Shown here piece by piece: positions 6,993 through 13,663 of a DNA stretch of 14,647 nucleotides. Where the stretch lies: NCBI GenBank assembly GCA_031285975.1, contig JAITVE010000141.1:1-14647 (forward strand), written 5' to 3'. The translations under genes and the position numbers were made by a program. Under the pieces are notes generated by a model, which was not told where the DNA came from, ran no database searches, and was given only the letters and a program-made list of their open reading frames with translations. This stretch comes from Candidatus Adiutrix sp. GTDB taxonomy: Bacteria > Desulfobacterota > Desulfarculia > Adiutricales > Adiutricaceae. The stretch's first letter is position 1; each line of letters opens with the position of its first letter.

Positions 6993-7015
6993 GTACAGCT
7001 TAAGTACTGTACACT
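6990..7015. promoter_or_regulatory. 9-bp perfect inverted repeat, probable operator
   Basis: AGTGTACAG (6990-6998) and CTGTACACT (7007-7015) are perfect inverted copies separated by 8 bases, CTTAAGTA. The repeat overlaps the -10 and the predicted start of the preceding promoter, which is where a dimeric repressor would bind. It could also fold as an RNA hairpin, but no T-run follows on either strand, so it is not an intrinsic terminator. The binding protein is unknown. Confidence 0.55.
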
Positions 7016-7049
7016 GCTTAAAGGTATGAGACGCCGCGCGGAGCGGAAT

Positions 7050-8912
7050 ATGGATTATGTAAAACATTTCAACCTCACCGACAGACCATTTAAGAATACC
7101 TATGACGGGCGGTATTTCTACCGTTCGGCGGGGGCGGAGGCCGTGTTCGCGGCCCTCAAGGCCGAGGACTGCCCGACGCTGATTCACCTCAAGGGGCTCC
7201 CCAAGGCGGGCATAACTTCGGCGCTGCGGCGGTTGCCGGTGGAACTGCGTGAACGGTTCAGGACGGCGCTGATCCTCAACCCCCAGATGACCCTGGCCGA
7301 GATGCTGCGCCAGGCCCTCACGGATTTCGGCCACAGCCACAAGTTCGGCCCTCAGAGCCGCGAAGAAGAATTGCTGGGCTATTTTCAGAACTCGGTTTCC
7401 GACTTTTTGGCCGAAGGCTCGCGCATTTTGTTGGTGGTGGACAGCGCCGAGGAATTATCCCCGGCGGCTTTGGCCGAATTTTACGGGCTGATGGAACTGG
7501 AGCCGGAGTGGCGGGGGCGGGTGTACCTGCTGCTGGGCGGCTCCTCCGAGGCCCCCTGGCCCATGGTGCCCGACATCATGCTGGACGTGCGGGAACTGAC
7601 CCTGCCGCCGCTGACCCCGGACGAAACTTCGGAATACGTCGCCGCCCGTTTGAAGGTCGCCGGGGGCGAACTGTGTTTCAGCCGCTCGGCTGTCCGCGCC
7701 CTGTGGGAACACAGCCAGGGCCTGCCGGAGGCTGTCAACCAACTGGCCGAGCGGGCCCTCATCGCCGCCTGGTCCAGCGGGCGCGGCGAGGTGGGCCCGG
7801 CCCAGCTCAAAGCGGCCCGCACCAGCCTGGACAACCCCCTCACCATTGATTACGAAGCCCTGGAGCAGGGCCGCGACCGCCATACCCCCCCGGCCGCCGG
7901 GCTCCAGCGGGGCGGACGGGCCCGGAACCAGCGGGGCCGCCTGGGGCTTTCGCGGGGGCGTTTGCTGGCCACGGGCTTGGCGGTGATTCTTCTGGCGGCG
8001 GCGGGCATTCATTTTTTCGGGCCGCCGGATGTGGCCCCTGTGCCCGCTCCCCCCATTGAAACAGCGGCTGCGGGGCCGCCCGAAGGCCTCCCCGCGCCCA
8101 CGGCCACCCCGGCGGCGGACAACGGCGCGGCGGAGCCCAGCGGCGCGCCGTCCCTCCCCACCCCGCCGCCCCAGGTGTTGAGCCTGCCCCAGGGCGCCCT
8201 GGCCCTGGTGGTGTATCAGGATTTGTTCATGGACCAGGGCCGCCTTTTGAGCCGCCTGTGGCAGGGCGGCGCCAGGGGGGCGGGTCTGAAGGGCGAAATC
8301 GCCGCGCCGGTTTTTAAAAACGGGGGGCTCTACCTTTTCGGGCGGCCCAGGGGGCGGAACCAGAACCCCATGATTTTCCAATATCCCCCGTCCCGCAACG
8401 CCCCCCGCGACGAGGCCAAAAACCTCTGGCCCCAGGTGGAAACCTTGCTGCCGCAAAACCTCTTGCCGGTCATCGTGGCCAAGAGCGCGGACTATAACCG
8501 GGCCCGCAGCGCGGAGACCGAGGCCGCTATCGCCGACCGGGTCAAGGCCTGGGTGCAGTCCCAGCAATACCGCTTCCCGGACACCACCGCCGCGCTCTAC
8601 GCTTCCTCCTTCCAGTTTTTCGAGGTTGGCCGCCAGGCCCGCACCATCGACCGGGAAGATTTCCGCGCGGCCCTGAATTCCGAGGCCCGCACCTCCGGCG
8701 AGGTGCAACTGACCACCTCCCAGCCGTTGATTTTGCAAGACCCCGGCCAGGACAACCTGGTCTGGGCCATGTTCAATTTGAAATATTCCTCCAGGCTCCG
8801 CAACGATCTGGGCATTCGGCTGCTGGTGTTTGAAAAAAGCCTCCTGAGCCAGGACAACTGGCTGATTGTGGCCGAACTGTGGCTGCCGGAAAGGAGCCTG
8901 TCGGGCGAATGA
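7050..8912 (+). CDS. ExeA/GspA-like membrane protein with degenerate ATPase motifs and C-terminal NTF2-like domain
   Basis: A 620-residue protein. Residues 1-270 follow the ExeA/GspA AAA family: HFNLTDRPFKNTYDGRYFYRS, ALILNPQMTLAEMLRQAL, LPPLTPDETSEYVAARL and a terminal QGLPEAVNQLAERALIAAW. Yet the P-loop reads GLPKAGITS (about 49-57), with isoleucine where the lysine should be, and Walker B reads LLVVDSAEE (D131 then Ser instead of Glu), so ATP hydrolysis is doubtful. One membrane helix (about 305-323) and a Pro/Ala linker lead to a periplasmic region whose last 115 or so residues look NTF2-like, as on some L,D-transpeptidases (my judgement from pattern). ExeA proteins act with peptidoglycan-binding partners in the envelope. 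The start at 7050 is chosen for its GGAG at 6 bases; earlier frames at 6963 and 7026 lack one. The stop overlaps ampG by four bases. Confidence 0.8.
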   Translation: MDYVKHFNLTDRPFKNTYDGRYFYRSAGAEAVFAALKAEDCPTLIHLKGLPKAGITSALRRLPVELRERFRTALILNPQMTLAEMLRQALTDFGHSHKFGPQSREEELLGYFQNSVSDFLAEGSRILLVVDSAEELSPAALAEFYGLMELEPEWRGRVYLLLGGSSEAPWPMVPDIMLDVRELTLPPLTPDETSEYVAARLKVAGGELCFSRSAVRALWEHSQGLPEAVNQLAERALIAAWSSGRGEVGPAQLKAARTSLDNPLTIDYEALEQGRDRHTPPAAGLQRGGRARNQRGRLGLSRGRLLATGLAVILLAAAGIHFFGPPDVAPVPAPPIETAAAGPPEGLPAPTATPAADNGAAEPSGAPSLPTPPPQVLSLPQGALALVVYQDLFMDQGRLLSRLWQGGARGAGLKGEIAAPVFKNGGLYLFGRPRGRNQNPMIFQYPPSRNAPRDEAKNLWPQVETLLPQNLLPVIVAKSADYNRARSAETEAAIADRVKAWVQSQQYRFPDTTAALYASSFQFFEVGRQARTIDREDFRAALNSEARTSGEVQLTTSQPLILQDPGQDNLVWAMFNLKYSSRLRNDLGIRLLVFEKSLLSQDNWLIVAELWLPERSLSGE

Positions 8913-10165
8913 GCGGCGGTTCCGCACAGCGCGGCCTGCGGCTGATTTTTCGGCGCGGGCTGATAAGCAGCTTTTGCATGGGCTTCACCTCCGGCGTACC
9001 GCTGATGGTGGGCCTGACTTTGGTGCAGGGCTGGCTCACCGAGGCCGGGGTGGACTTGAAGGCCATCGGCGCGCTGGCGTTGACGGGTTTGCCGTACAGC
9101 CTCAAATTCCTCTGGGCCCCCTGGCTCGACTACTACTCCCCGCCGCTGGCCGGTATTCTCGGCCGCCGCCGGGGCTGGATTGCGGTGAGCCAGTTCGGCG
9201 TGGCTATGGGCCTTTTGGCTCTGGCGGCGGTTGAGCCCCGGAACCTGACGGCCATAGCGGTTGCGGTTTTGTTCACCTCCTTTGCTTCGGCCACCCAGGA
9301 CGCGGTTGTGGACGCCTACCGCCGGGACGACCTGCCGGACGAGGAACTGGGGGTGGGCTCGGCCTATTATGTTTGGGGTTACCGCCTGGGGACGATGATC
9401 GTTTCCGGCGGCGGGCTGATTTTGGCCGCCCGTCTGGGCTGGCCCAGCGTGTTTCGCTGCGTTGCCCTGCTGATGCTGGCCGGGCCGCTGACTCTCTTGT
9501 TCAGCCCGGAGCCCACGGTTGAGCGTCCCCCGGCCCCCGCCGGCCTCGTCAACACTTTGGTGGTGCCGCTCAAGGATTTTTTTCAGCGCCCGGCCCCGAT
9601 ACTCATTCTCTCGTTCATCTTTTTTTACAAATTCGGCGACCAGCTGGCCACCAGCCTCGGCACCGCTTTTTACATAAAGCGGGGCTACACCACAACTGAA
9701 ATCGGTTTGCTGGTGAAAGGCTTCGGCGTTTGGGCCACCCTGGCCGGGGCTATGCTGGGGGGCTGGGCCGTGCTGAAATATGGCGTGCGGCGCTGCCTGT
9801 GGGTGTTTGGTTTTTACCAGATGGTCACCATCCTGGGCTTTGCCGCCCTCTGTTATATGCCGGTGCACCCTCTGTCGCTGGGCCTGGTGGTCAGTCAGGA
9901 AAATTTCTCCGCCGGGGCCGGAACCTCAGCCTTTATCGCCTTTATGACCGCCCAGACCAACCGCAATTTCAGCGCTACCCAATACGCCCTCTTGTCGGCC
10001 CTGATGGCCCTGCCGCGCACCGTGCTCTCAGCCCCCGCCGGGGTGCTGGCGGAATGGCTGGGCTGGCCGGGCTTTTTCTTCCTCAGCACCGCCCTGGCCC
10101 TGCCCGCCTTCTTTATATTGTATAGTCTATGCAAGCGGGGGGTTTTTAGCCATGAACATTCGTAA
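8909..10165 (+). CDS. ampG: AmpG-family muropeptide permease (MFS)
   Basis: An inner-membrane major-facilitator protein of 418 residues that in the family imports anhydromuropeptides for cell-wall recycling. The N-terminal signature is strong: GFTSGVPLMVGLTLVQGWLT, EAGVDLKAIGALALTGLPYS, LKFLWAPWLDYY. A further family block is ASATQDAVVDAYRRDDLPDEELG. About twelve hydrophobic segments can be seen, the normal number for non-enterobacterial AmpG (E. coli AmpG has two more). The start at 8909 overlaps the previous stop as ATGA, with GGAG about 12 bases upstream, so translation is probably coupled. A GTG at 8879 in frame is less likely. The coupling to an ExeA-like envelope protein suggests a joint role in peptidoglycan handling; that is inference. 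Confidence 0.88.
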   Translation: MSGGSAQRGLRLIFRRGLISSFCMGFTSGVPLMVGLTLVQGWLTEAGVDLKAIGALALTGLPYSLKFLWAPWLDYYSPPLAGILGRRRGWIAVSQFGVAMGLLALAAVEPRNLTAIAVAVLFTSFASATQDAVVDAYRRDDLPDEELGVGSAYYVWGYRLGTMIVSGGGLILAARLGWPSVFRCVALLMLAGPLTLLFSPEPTVERPPAPAGLVNTLVVPLKDFFQRPAPILILSFIFFYKFGDQLATSLGTAFYIKRGYTTTEIGLLVKGFGVWATLAGAMLGGWAVLKYGVRRCLWVFGFYQMVTILGFAALCYMPVHPLSLGLVVSQENFSAGAGTSAFIAFMTAQTNRNFSATQYALLSALMALPRTVLSAPAGVLAEWLGWPGFFFLSTALALPAFFILYSLCKRGVFSHEHS

Positions 10166-10206
10166 TCGCCGGGGCCTGTGGCTCATTTGTAAGGTAGGCT
10201 GACTGT

Positions 10207-10986
10207 ATGCGTTTTGACGTTATTTCAATTTTCCCGGATTTGTTCCACTCCTTCCTGTCGGAGTCCCTCATGGCCAAGGCCATTGAGAAGGGGCTGCTGG
10301 AAGTGAAGGTCACCACCCCGCGTGATTTCACCACCGACCGCCACCACACCGCCGACGACCGGCCCTATGGCGGCGGGCCCGGCATGGTGCTGAAGCCCGA
10401 GCCCCTGGCCGCCGCCATTGAGGCCGCTTCGGCGGCCCGGCCCGTGCGGCCCCGGCGCATCTTCCTCAGCCCTTCCGGCCGCACGCTGACGCAGGCCAAA
10501 GTGAAGGAACTGAGCCAGGAAGACGGTTTGCTGCTCATCTGCGGCCGCTATGAGGGCCTGGACCAGCGGGTTATCGACCTGTTGGTGGACGAGGAAATTT
10601 CCATCGGCGACTATGTGGTCAACGGCGGCGAAGTCCCGGCCATGGTTTTGATGGAGGCCGTGGCCCGGCTGCTCCCCGGTTTCATGGGCAAGCAGGAATC
10701 GGCGGACGAGGAGAGCCACCAGTCCGGGCTGCTGGAGTACCCCCACTACACCCGCCCGGCGGAATTCCGGGGGCTGGCCGTGCCGGACATCCTGCTCTCC
10801 GGCAACCATAAAGACGTGACCGAGTGGCGGCTGAAAGCCTCCCTGGCCCGCACCCTGGCCGCCCGCCCGGAAATGCTGGCCGCCGCCGACCTGTCCCCCG
10901 AGGCCGTCCGCGCTCTGGCTGCCATGAACCGCCCCGGCGTGGCTGTGAATACCCGGAAGCCGGGGCCGGGCGGCGCACAGGAATGA
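10207..10986 (+). CDS. trmD: tRNA (guanine37-N1)-methyltransferase TrmD
   Basis: TrmD methylates N1 of G37 in tRNAs reading CNN codons, using S-adenosylmethionine, and prevents +1 frameshifting. At 259 residues it is of usual length. Conserved blocks are all present: MRFDVISIFPDLF, DDRPYGGGPGMVLKPEP, LSPSGRTLTQ, LLICGRYEGLDQRV (knot region), EISIGDYVVNGGE, and YTRPAEFRGLAVPDILLSGNH. The ribosome binding site is modest (AAGGTAGG). In most bacteria trmD follows rpsP and rimM and precedes rplS; here ampG replaces rimM upstream, while rplS is kept downstream behind a 388-base gap. The last codons and the stop (GGAATGACGG) resemble the start of the repeat that fills that gap. Confidence 0.97.
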   Translation: MRFDVISIFPDLFHSFLSESLMAKAIEKGLLEVKVTTPRDFTTDRHHTADDRPYGGGPGMVLKPEPLAAAIEAASAARPVRPRRIFLSPSGRTLTQAKVKELSQEDGLLLICGRYEGLDQRVIDLLVDEEISIGDYVVNGGEVPAMVLMEAVARLLPGFMGKQESADEESHQSGLLEYPHYTRPAEFRGLAVPDILLSGNHKDVTEWRLKASLARTLAARPEMLAAADLSPEAVRALAAMNRPGVAVNTRKPGPGGAQE

Positions 10987-11022
10987 CGGCGGGGATTCCA
11001 TCCCCATGTGCCGCCCCCACCC

Positions 11023-11057
11023 CGTCATACCGGCGAAGGCCGGTATCCATTTCCAGT
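11023..11057 (+). repeat. left 35-base arm, itself a hairpin
   Basis: The core ATACCGGC-GAAG-GCCGGTAT (11027-11046 region) is an 8-bp stem with a four-base loop, followed by CCATTTCCAGT. The general form GTCATNCCGGCGAANGCCGGNATCC is common in dispersed repeats of proteobacterial genomes (established in general, not checked for this genome). Confidence 0.7.
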
Positions 11058-11166
11058 GAAGCCACTTTTCGGCCCCTCTATGTGCTGACTTCTTGAGCGG
11101 CCCGCCGCCTCGGGAGAGGGAACAAGAAGAGCGAGGTCAAAGGCTTGGCCGGTAAAATCATACTCT

Positions 11167-11201
11167 ACTGGAAATGGATTCCGGCTTCCGCCGGAATGAC
11201 G
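11167..11201 (-). repeat. right 35-base arm, inverted copy of the left arm
   Basis: It reads ACTGGAAATGGATTCCGG onward and ends GGAATGACG. Compared with the left arm it has A/T exchanges on both sides of its own stem (ATTCCGGC with GCCGGAAT against ATACCGGC with GCCGGTAT), so pairing is kept by compensating changes. The loop region differs (GAAG against GGAA on the same strand). Confidence 0.7.
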
Positions 11202-11254
11202 AGGGGGAGGTACGCTCTTTAGTAAATACTCTGCCCCTGGGATGCAAAAAAGAC

Positions 11255-11283
11255 TTGAAAAATGGCTGGCATTGAGATATATT
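11255..11283 (+). promoter_or_regulatory. promoter of rplS and the downstream cluster
   Basis: TTGAAA (11255-11260) and TATATT (11278-11283) are 17 bases apart, a strong sigma-70-type match. The predicted transcript starts near 11290. The leader of about 85 bases holds a GCCCTAGGGC palindrome (11295-11304) and a GC stem CGGCCC-ACGGG-GGGCCG (11321-11337), which may be structural or regulatory. Confidence 0.7.
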
Positions 11284-11374
11284 ACCCTTTTGCGGCCCTA
11301 GGGCAGACGTCATTCGGGCTCGGCCCACGGGGGGCCGGAGCAGGAATATCCATTATTTTTGAGGAGTTGCGGAC

Positions 11375-11737
11375 ATGGACGCCATATACCACATCAATCA
11401 GGAACAATTGAGGCTCGACCTTTCATCCTTCAGGGTGGGCGATACCGTGGCCGTTTCCGTGCGCATTAAAGAAGGCGACAAGGAACGTATCCAGGTCTTC
11501 AAGGGCGTGGTCATCCGCCACCACAAGGGCAGCGTGGACGCCAGCTTCACCGTGCGCAAAATTTCCTACGGCGTGGGCGTGGAACGCATCTTCCCGGTCA
11601 ACTCCCCCAACATCGACAAGATCGAGGTGCTGACCGAGGGCCGCGTGCGCCAGTCCCGCCTGTATTACCTGCGCGAGCTCAAAGGCAAGGCCGCCAAGGT
11701 CAAGGTCAAAAACCAGTTTTTCACCGCCTCCAAATAA
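11375..11737 (+). CDS. rplS: 50S ribosomal protein bL19
   Basis: A component of the large ribosomal subunit at the interface with the small subunit. The 120-residue protein shows the family pattern: [55 protein letters not shown], and [21 protein letters not shown]. It starts at 11375 behind GAGGAG with an 8-base spacer. It retains its usual trmD neighbour upstream but has its own promoter, and is followed by rpmI after 70 bases rather than the common rnhB. Confidence 0.98.
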   Translation: MDAIYHINQEQLRLDLSSFRVGDTVAVSVRIKEGDKERIQVFKGVVIRHHKGSVDASFTVRKISYGVGVERIFPVNSPNIDKIEVLTEGRVRQSRLYYLRELKGKAAKVKVKNQFFTASK

Positions 11738-11807
11738 GCGGCGCGGAACCGGGGCCCAAAAGGGCTTCTGCTGAACTTTCTATAACTTGATATATTGGGA
11801 GGCTGTC

Positions 11808-12014
11808 ATGCCCAAGATGAAAAGCAACCGCGGCGCGGCCAAGCGCTTTAAAGTCACCGCCAGCGGCAAGGTCAAGCGCTTCAAGGCCTATGCCCGCCAC
11901 ATGATGACCTGCAAAACCACCAAGCAGAAACGCGGCCTTCGCGGCGGCGACACGGTGGACTCGGCCAACATGGGCAACATTCAGAAATTATTGCCGTATC
12001 TGGGCGCGAAATAA
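11808..12014 (+). CDS. rpmI: 50S ribosomal protein bL35
   Basis: A small basic protein of the large subunit, 68 residues including [33 protein letters not shown] and a C-terminal IQKLLPYLG. The start at 11808 is fixed by GGGAGG five bases upstream; an in-frame extension to 11787 has no support. It is followed by rplT after 12 bases. The usual upstream partner infC (IF3) is absent: the gene before it is rplS. Confidence 0.97.
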   Translation: MPKMKSNRGAAKRFKVTASGKVKRFKAYARHMMTCKTTKQKRGLRGGDTVDSANMGNIQKLLPYLGAK

Positions 12015-12026
12015 GGGGATATTGAA

Positions 12027-12380
12027 ATGCGTGTAAAAGGCGGAGTCAAAACCAATCAGCGCCACAGCAAATTTATGAAACTGGCCAAGGGCTATCGCGG
12101 CGGCCGCGGCGTGCTGTACCGCAGCGCCCGCGAAGGCGTGGAGCGCGGCCTGTGTTTCGCGTACCGCGACCGCAAGGCCCGCAAGCGCGAAATGCGCGCC
12201 CTGTGGATTGTGCGCATCAGCGCGGCGGCCAAGGAACTGGGCACCTCCTATTCCCGGCTCATCGACGCGCTGAACAAGGCCAACATGATTGTTGACCGCA
12301 AAGTGCTGGCCGACATGGCCGTGGTCGATCCCCAGGGTTTCGCCCAGTTGGTCAAAGCCGCTCAGGGCGCCACTGCCTGA
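12027..12380 (+). CDS. rplT: 50S ribosomal protein bL20
   Basis: An early large-subunit assembly protein that in several bacteria also represses its own operon by binding leader RNA. It has 117 residues and the standard sequence: [76 protein letters not shown] lies 7 bases before the start. The 70-base stretch before rpmI shows no obvious copy of the known L20-binding structure, so autoregulation cannot be claimed. An inverted repeat (CTCAGG/CCTGAG, 12361-12381) covers its stop codon. Confidence 0.98.
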   Translation: MRVKGGVKTNQRHSKFMKLAKGYRGGRGVLYRSAREGVERGLCFAYRDRKARKREMRALWIVRISAAAKELGTSYSRLIDALNKANMIVDRKVLADMAVVDPQGFAQLVKAAQGATA

Positions 12381-12393
12381 GAATAATCTTTGC

Positions 12394-12417
12394 CGCTCAG
12401 GGGTGCGCCCCTGAGTG
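12394..12417 (+). other. GC-rich stem-loop after rplT
   Basis: CTCAGGGG-TGCG-CCCCTGAG (12396-12415), extendable by two pairs including one G-U, forms a very stable hairpin. No T-run follows. It may protect the 3' end of the ribosomal-protein message or slow the polymerase before the pheST leader. Confidence 0.6.
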
Positions 12418-12431
12418 AAACATGGAGAAGG

Positions 12432-12450
12432 CTCGGGGTGCCGCCCCGAG
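12432..12450 (+). other. second GC-rich stem-loop, similar in form to the first
   Basis: CTCGGGG-TGCCG-CCCCGAG is a perfect 7-bp stem. It resembles the hairpin at 12396-12415 in both stem and loop, so the two may be copies of one small repeat. It ends where the ribosome binding site of the putative leader peptide begins (GAGAGGA, 12449-12455), so stem formation could affect translation of the leader. Confidence 0.55.
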
Positions 12451-12464
12451 AGGATACCGTAGAA

Positions 12465-12500
12465 ATGCAGTACTTTTTTACCTCCATAGCCGGGGCTTGA
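12465..12500 (+). CDS. putative phenylalanine leader peptide (MQYFFTSIAGA)
   Basis: A frame of 11 codons plus stop lies upstream of pheS and carries Tyr-Phe-Phe at codons 3-5. GAGAGGA (12449-12455) stands 10 bases before the ATG, a workable ribosome binding site. In E. coli, pheST is attenuated through a Phe-rich leader peptide (PheL) followed by a terminator before pheS; the arrangement here is the same. Stalling at the Phe codons would cover GCCGGG (12489-12494), which could otherwise pair with CCCGGC (12517-12522). Two Phe codons is a small number, so chance is possible. The frame is real in the sequence; the function is inferred. Confidence 0.5.
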   Translation: MQYFFTSIAGA

Positions 12501-12541
12501 CGCTCCATAGTTTTCGCCCGGCGTGTGGACGGGTCTTCCAA

Positions 12542-12580
12542 GGGCCGTTCGGGCTTTAACCGGACGGCCCATTTTCTTTA
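12542..12580 (+). terminator. intrinsic terminator, probable pheST attenuator
   Basis: GGGCCGTTCGG (12542-12552) pairs with CCGGACGGCCC (12560-12570) through 11 bp with one G-U, loop GCTTTAA, followed by ATTTTCTTTA. It lies 49 bases before the pheS start. An alternative stem, GGACGG (12527-12532) with CCGTTC (12545-12550), would consume the left arm and act as antiterminator. If it terminated fully it would separate rplT from pheS, so conditional read-through is likely. Confidence 0.75.
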
Positions 12581-12628
12581 TGGGCTCTTTATTGTAGGTT
12601 TTTGATACCAGCGGCAACGAGGAACATT

Positions 12629-13645
12629 ATGGAATCCAATCTGGTCGAAAAAATTAGAGAAGCGGGGGCGCGCGCCCTGGAAGCCTTCCAGAAGGCCGCG
12701 TCGGCGGAGGAACTAGAGGCCGCCCGGGTGGAATTTTTGGGCACCAAGGGGCAGTTCGCCAAATTGATGAAGCAGCTCGGCACGCTTTCGAAAGAAGAGC
12801 GCCCCGCCGCCGGGGCTGTGGCCAACCAGCTTCGGCTTGAGGCTGTGGAGGCCCACCAGGCGGCGGCTGAGACCCTGGAAGGCGCGGGCTCCAAAGCCGC
12901 CTGGCTGGACGTGACCCTGCCGGGCCGTCGGCCTTCAAGGGGGCACCAGCACGTCATCAGCCGCACGGCGGCCGAGATTTGCGACATTTTCGCCAAGCTG
13001 GGCTTCAGCATTGTCGAGGGCCCGGAAGTGGAAACCGACTATTATAACTTCGAGGCCCTGAACTTCCCCCACGACCACCCGGCGCGGGACATGCAGGACA
13101 CCCTGTTCATCTCGCCGGAATTGCTTTTGCGCACCCACACCTCGCCCATGCAGGTGCGGACGATGGAAAAGAACAAGCCGCCGGTCTGGGTGGTGGTGCC
13201 GGGCAAGACCTACCGCCGCGATTCCGACATCAGCCACTCCCCCATGTTCCACCAGGTGGAAGGGCTCATTGTGGACAAGGGCATCACCTTTGCCGACCTC
13301 AAAGGCATCCTCACCGCTTTTGCTTCAGCCATGTTTTCGGCGGACACCAAAATCCGCCTGCGGCCCAGCTTTTTCCCTTTCACCGAGCCCTCGGCCGAGG
13401 TGGACATCGCCTGCGTGCTCTGCGGCGGCAAGGGCTGCCGCCTTTGCAAGGGCACGGGCTGGCTGGAAATCCTGGGCAGCGGCATGGTCGATCCCAATGT
13501 CTACGGCTTTGTGGGCTATGATCCCAACGAGATCAGCGGCTTTGCCTTCGGCATGGGCATCGAGCGGGTGGCCATGCTCAAATACGGCCTGGACGACATC
13601 AGAATGTTCTACGAAAGCGATCTGCGCTTCTTAACGCAGTTCTGA
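12629..13645 (+). CDS. pheS: phenylalanyl-tRNA synthetase alpha subunit
   Basis: The catalytic class II subunit of the alpha2-beta2 enzyme that charges tRNA-Phe. The 338-residue protein has an N-terminal coiled-coil arm (about 1-90: [20 protein letters not shown] onward), then the catalytic domain with [46 protein letters not shown], and the C-terminal motif 3 [37 protein letters not shown] segment gives four cysteines that could bind zinc, common in this family. The start at 12629 follows AGGA by five bases; a TTG at 12602 is unlikely. pheT begins 18 bases after the stop. Expression is probably controlled by the leader region just upstream. Confidence 0.98.
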   Translation: MESNLVEKIREAGARALEAFQKAASAEELEAARVEFLGTKGQFAKLMKQLGTLSKEERPAAGAVANQLRLEAVEAHQAAAETLEGAGSKAAWLDVTLPGRRPSRGHQHVISRTAAEICDIFAKLGFSIVEGPEVETDYYNFEALNFPHDHPARDMQDTLFISPELLLRTHTSPMQVRTMEKNKPPVWVVVPGKTYRRDSDISHSPMFHQVEGLIVDKGITFADLKGILTAFASAMFSADTKIRLRPSFFPFTEPSAEVDIACVLCGGKGCRLCKGTGWLEILGSGMVDPNVYGFVGYDPNEISGFAFGMGIERVAMLKYGLDDIRMFYESDLRFLTQF

Positions 13646-13663
13646 GCCTGAGGGGAGAAAATC

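Larger units (their letters stand above)
11014..11211. repeat. nested palindromic element (MITE/REP-like) between trmD and rplS
   Basis: Outer arms of 35 bases (11023-11057 and 11167-11201) are inverted copies, with a few more paired bases outside them. Inner arms CTTCTTG (11089-11095) and CAAGAAG (11123-11129) share nearly the same centre (about 11110), so the whole stretch could fold as one long imperfect hairpin. No reading frame of note lies inside. Flanking target duplications are not evident. It accounts for about half of the 388-base trmD-rplS gap; the rest holds the rplS promoter and leader. Confidence 0.65.

Noticed and set aside
6990..7015. LexA (SOS) box
   Set aside because: The proteobacterial consensus is CTGT-N8-ACAG. 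This repeat has the arms in the opposite sense (ACAG-N8-CTGT), and no DNA-repair gene follows.
7455..8927. Long minus-strand reading frame (490 codons) opposite the ExeA-like gene
   Set aside because: Composition is dominated by Gly, Arg and Gln with no family motif; the plus strand shows clear ExeA family blocks and coupling to ampG.
10152..10202. Short frame MNIRNRRGLWLICKVG ending four bases before trmD
   Set aside because: It overlaps the end of ampG, has no ribosome binding site and no similarity to a known leader peptide.
11023..11057. Intrinsic terminator of trmD
   Set aside because: The hairpin is followed by CCATTTCC, not by a T-run, so it does not fit Rho-independent termination.
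11023..11201. CRISPR array
   Set aside because: There are only two related units and they are inverted, with a 109-base gap; no regular direct repeats or spacers.
12381..12628. T-box riboswitch for pheST
   Set aside because: There is no T-box consensus (AGGGTGGNACCGCG) and no extended specifier stem. A leader peptide with Phe codons explains the gap better.
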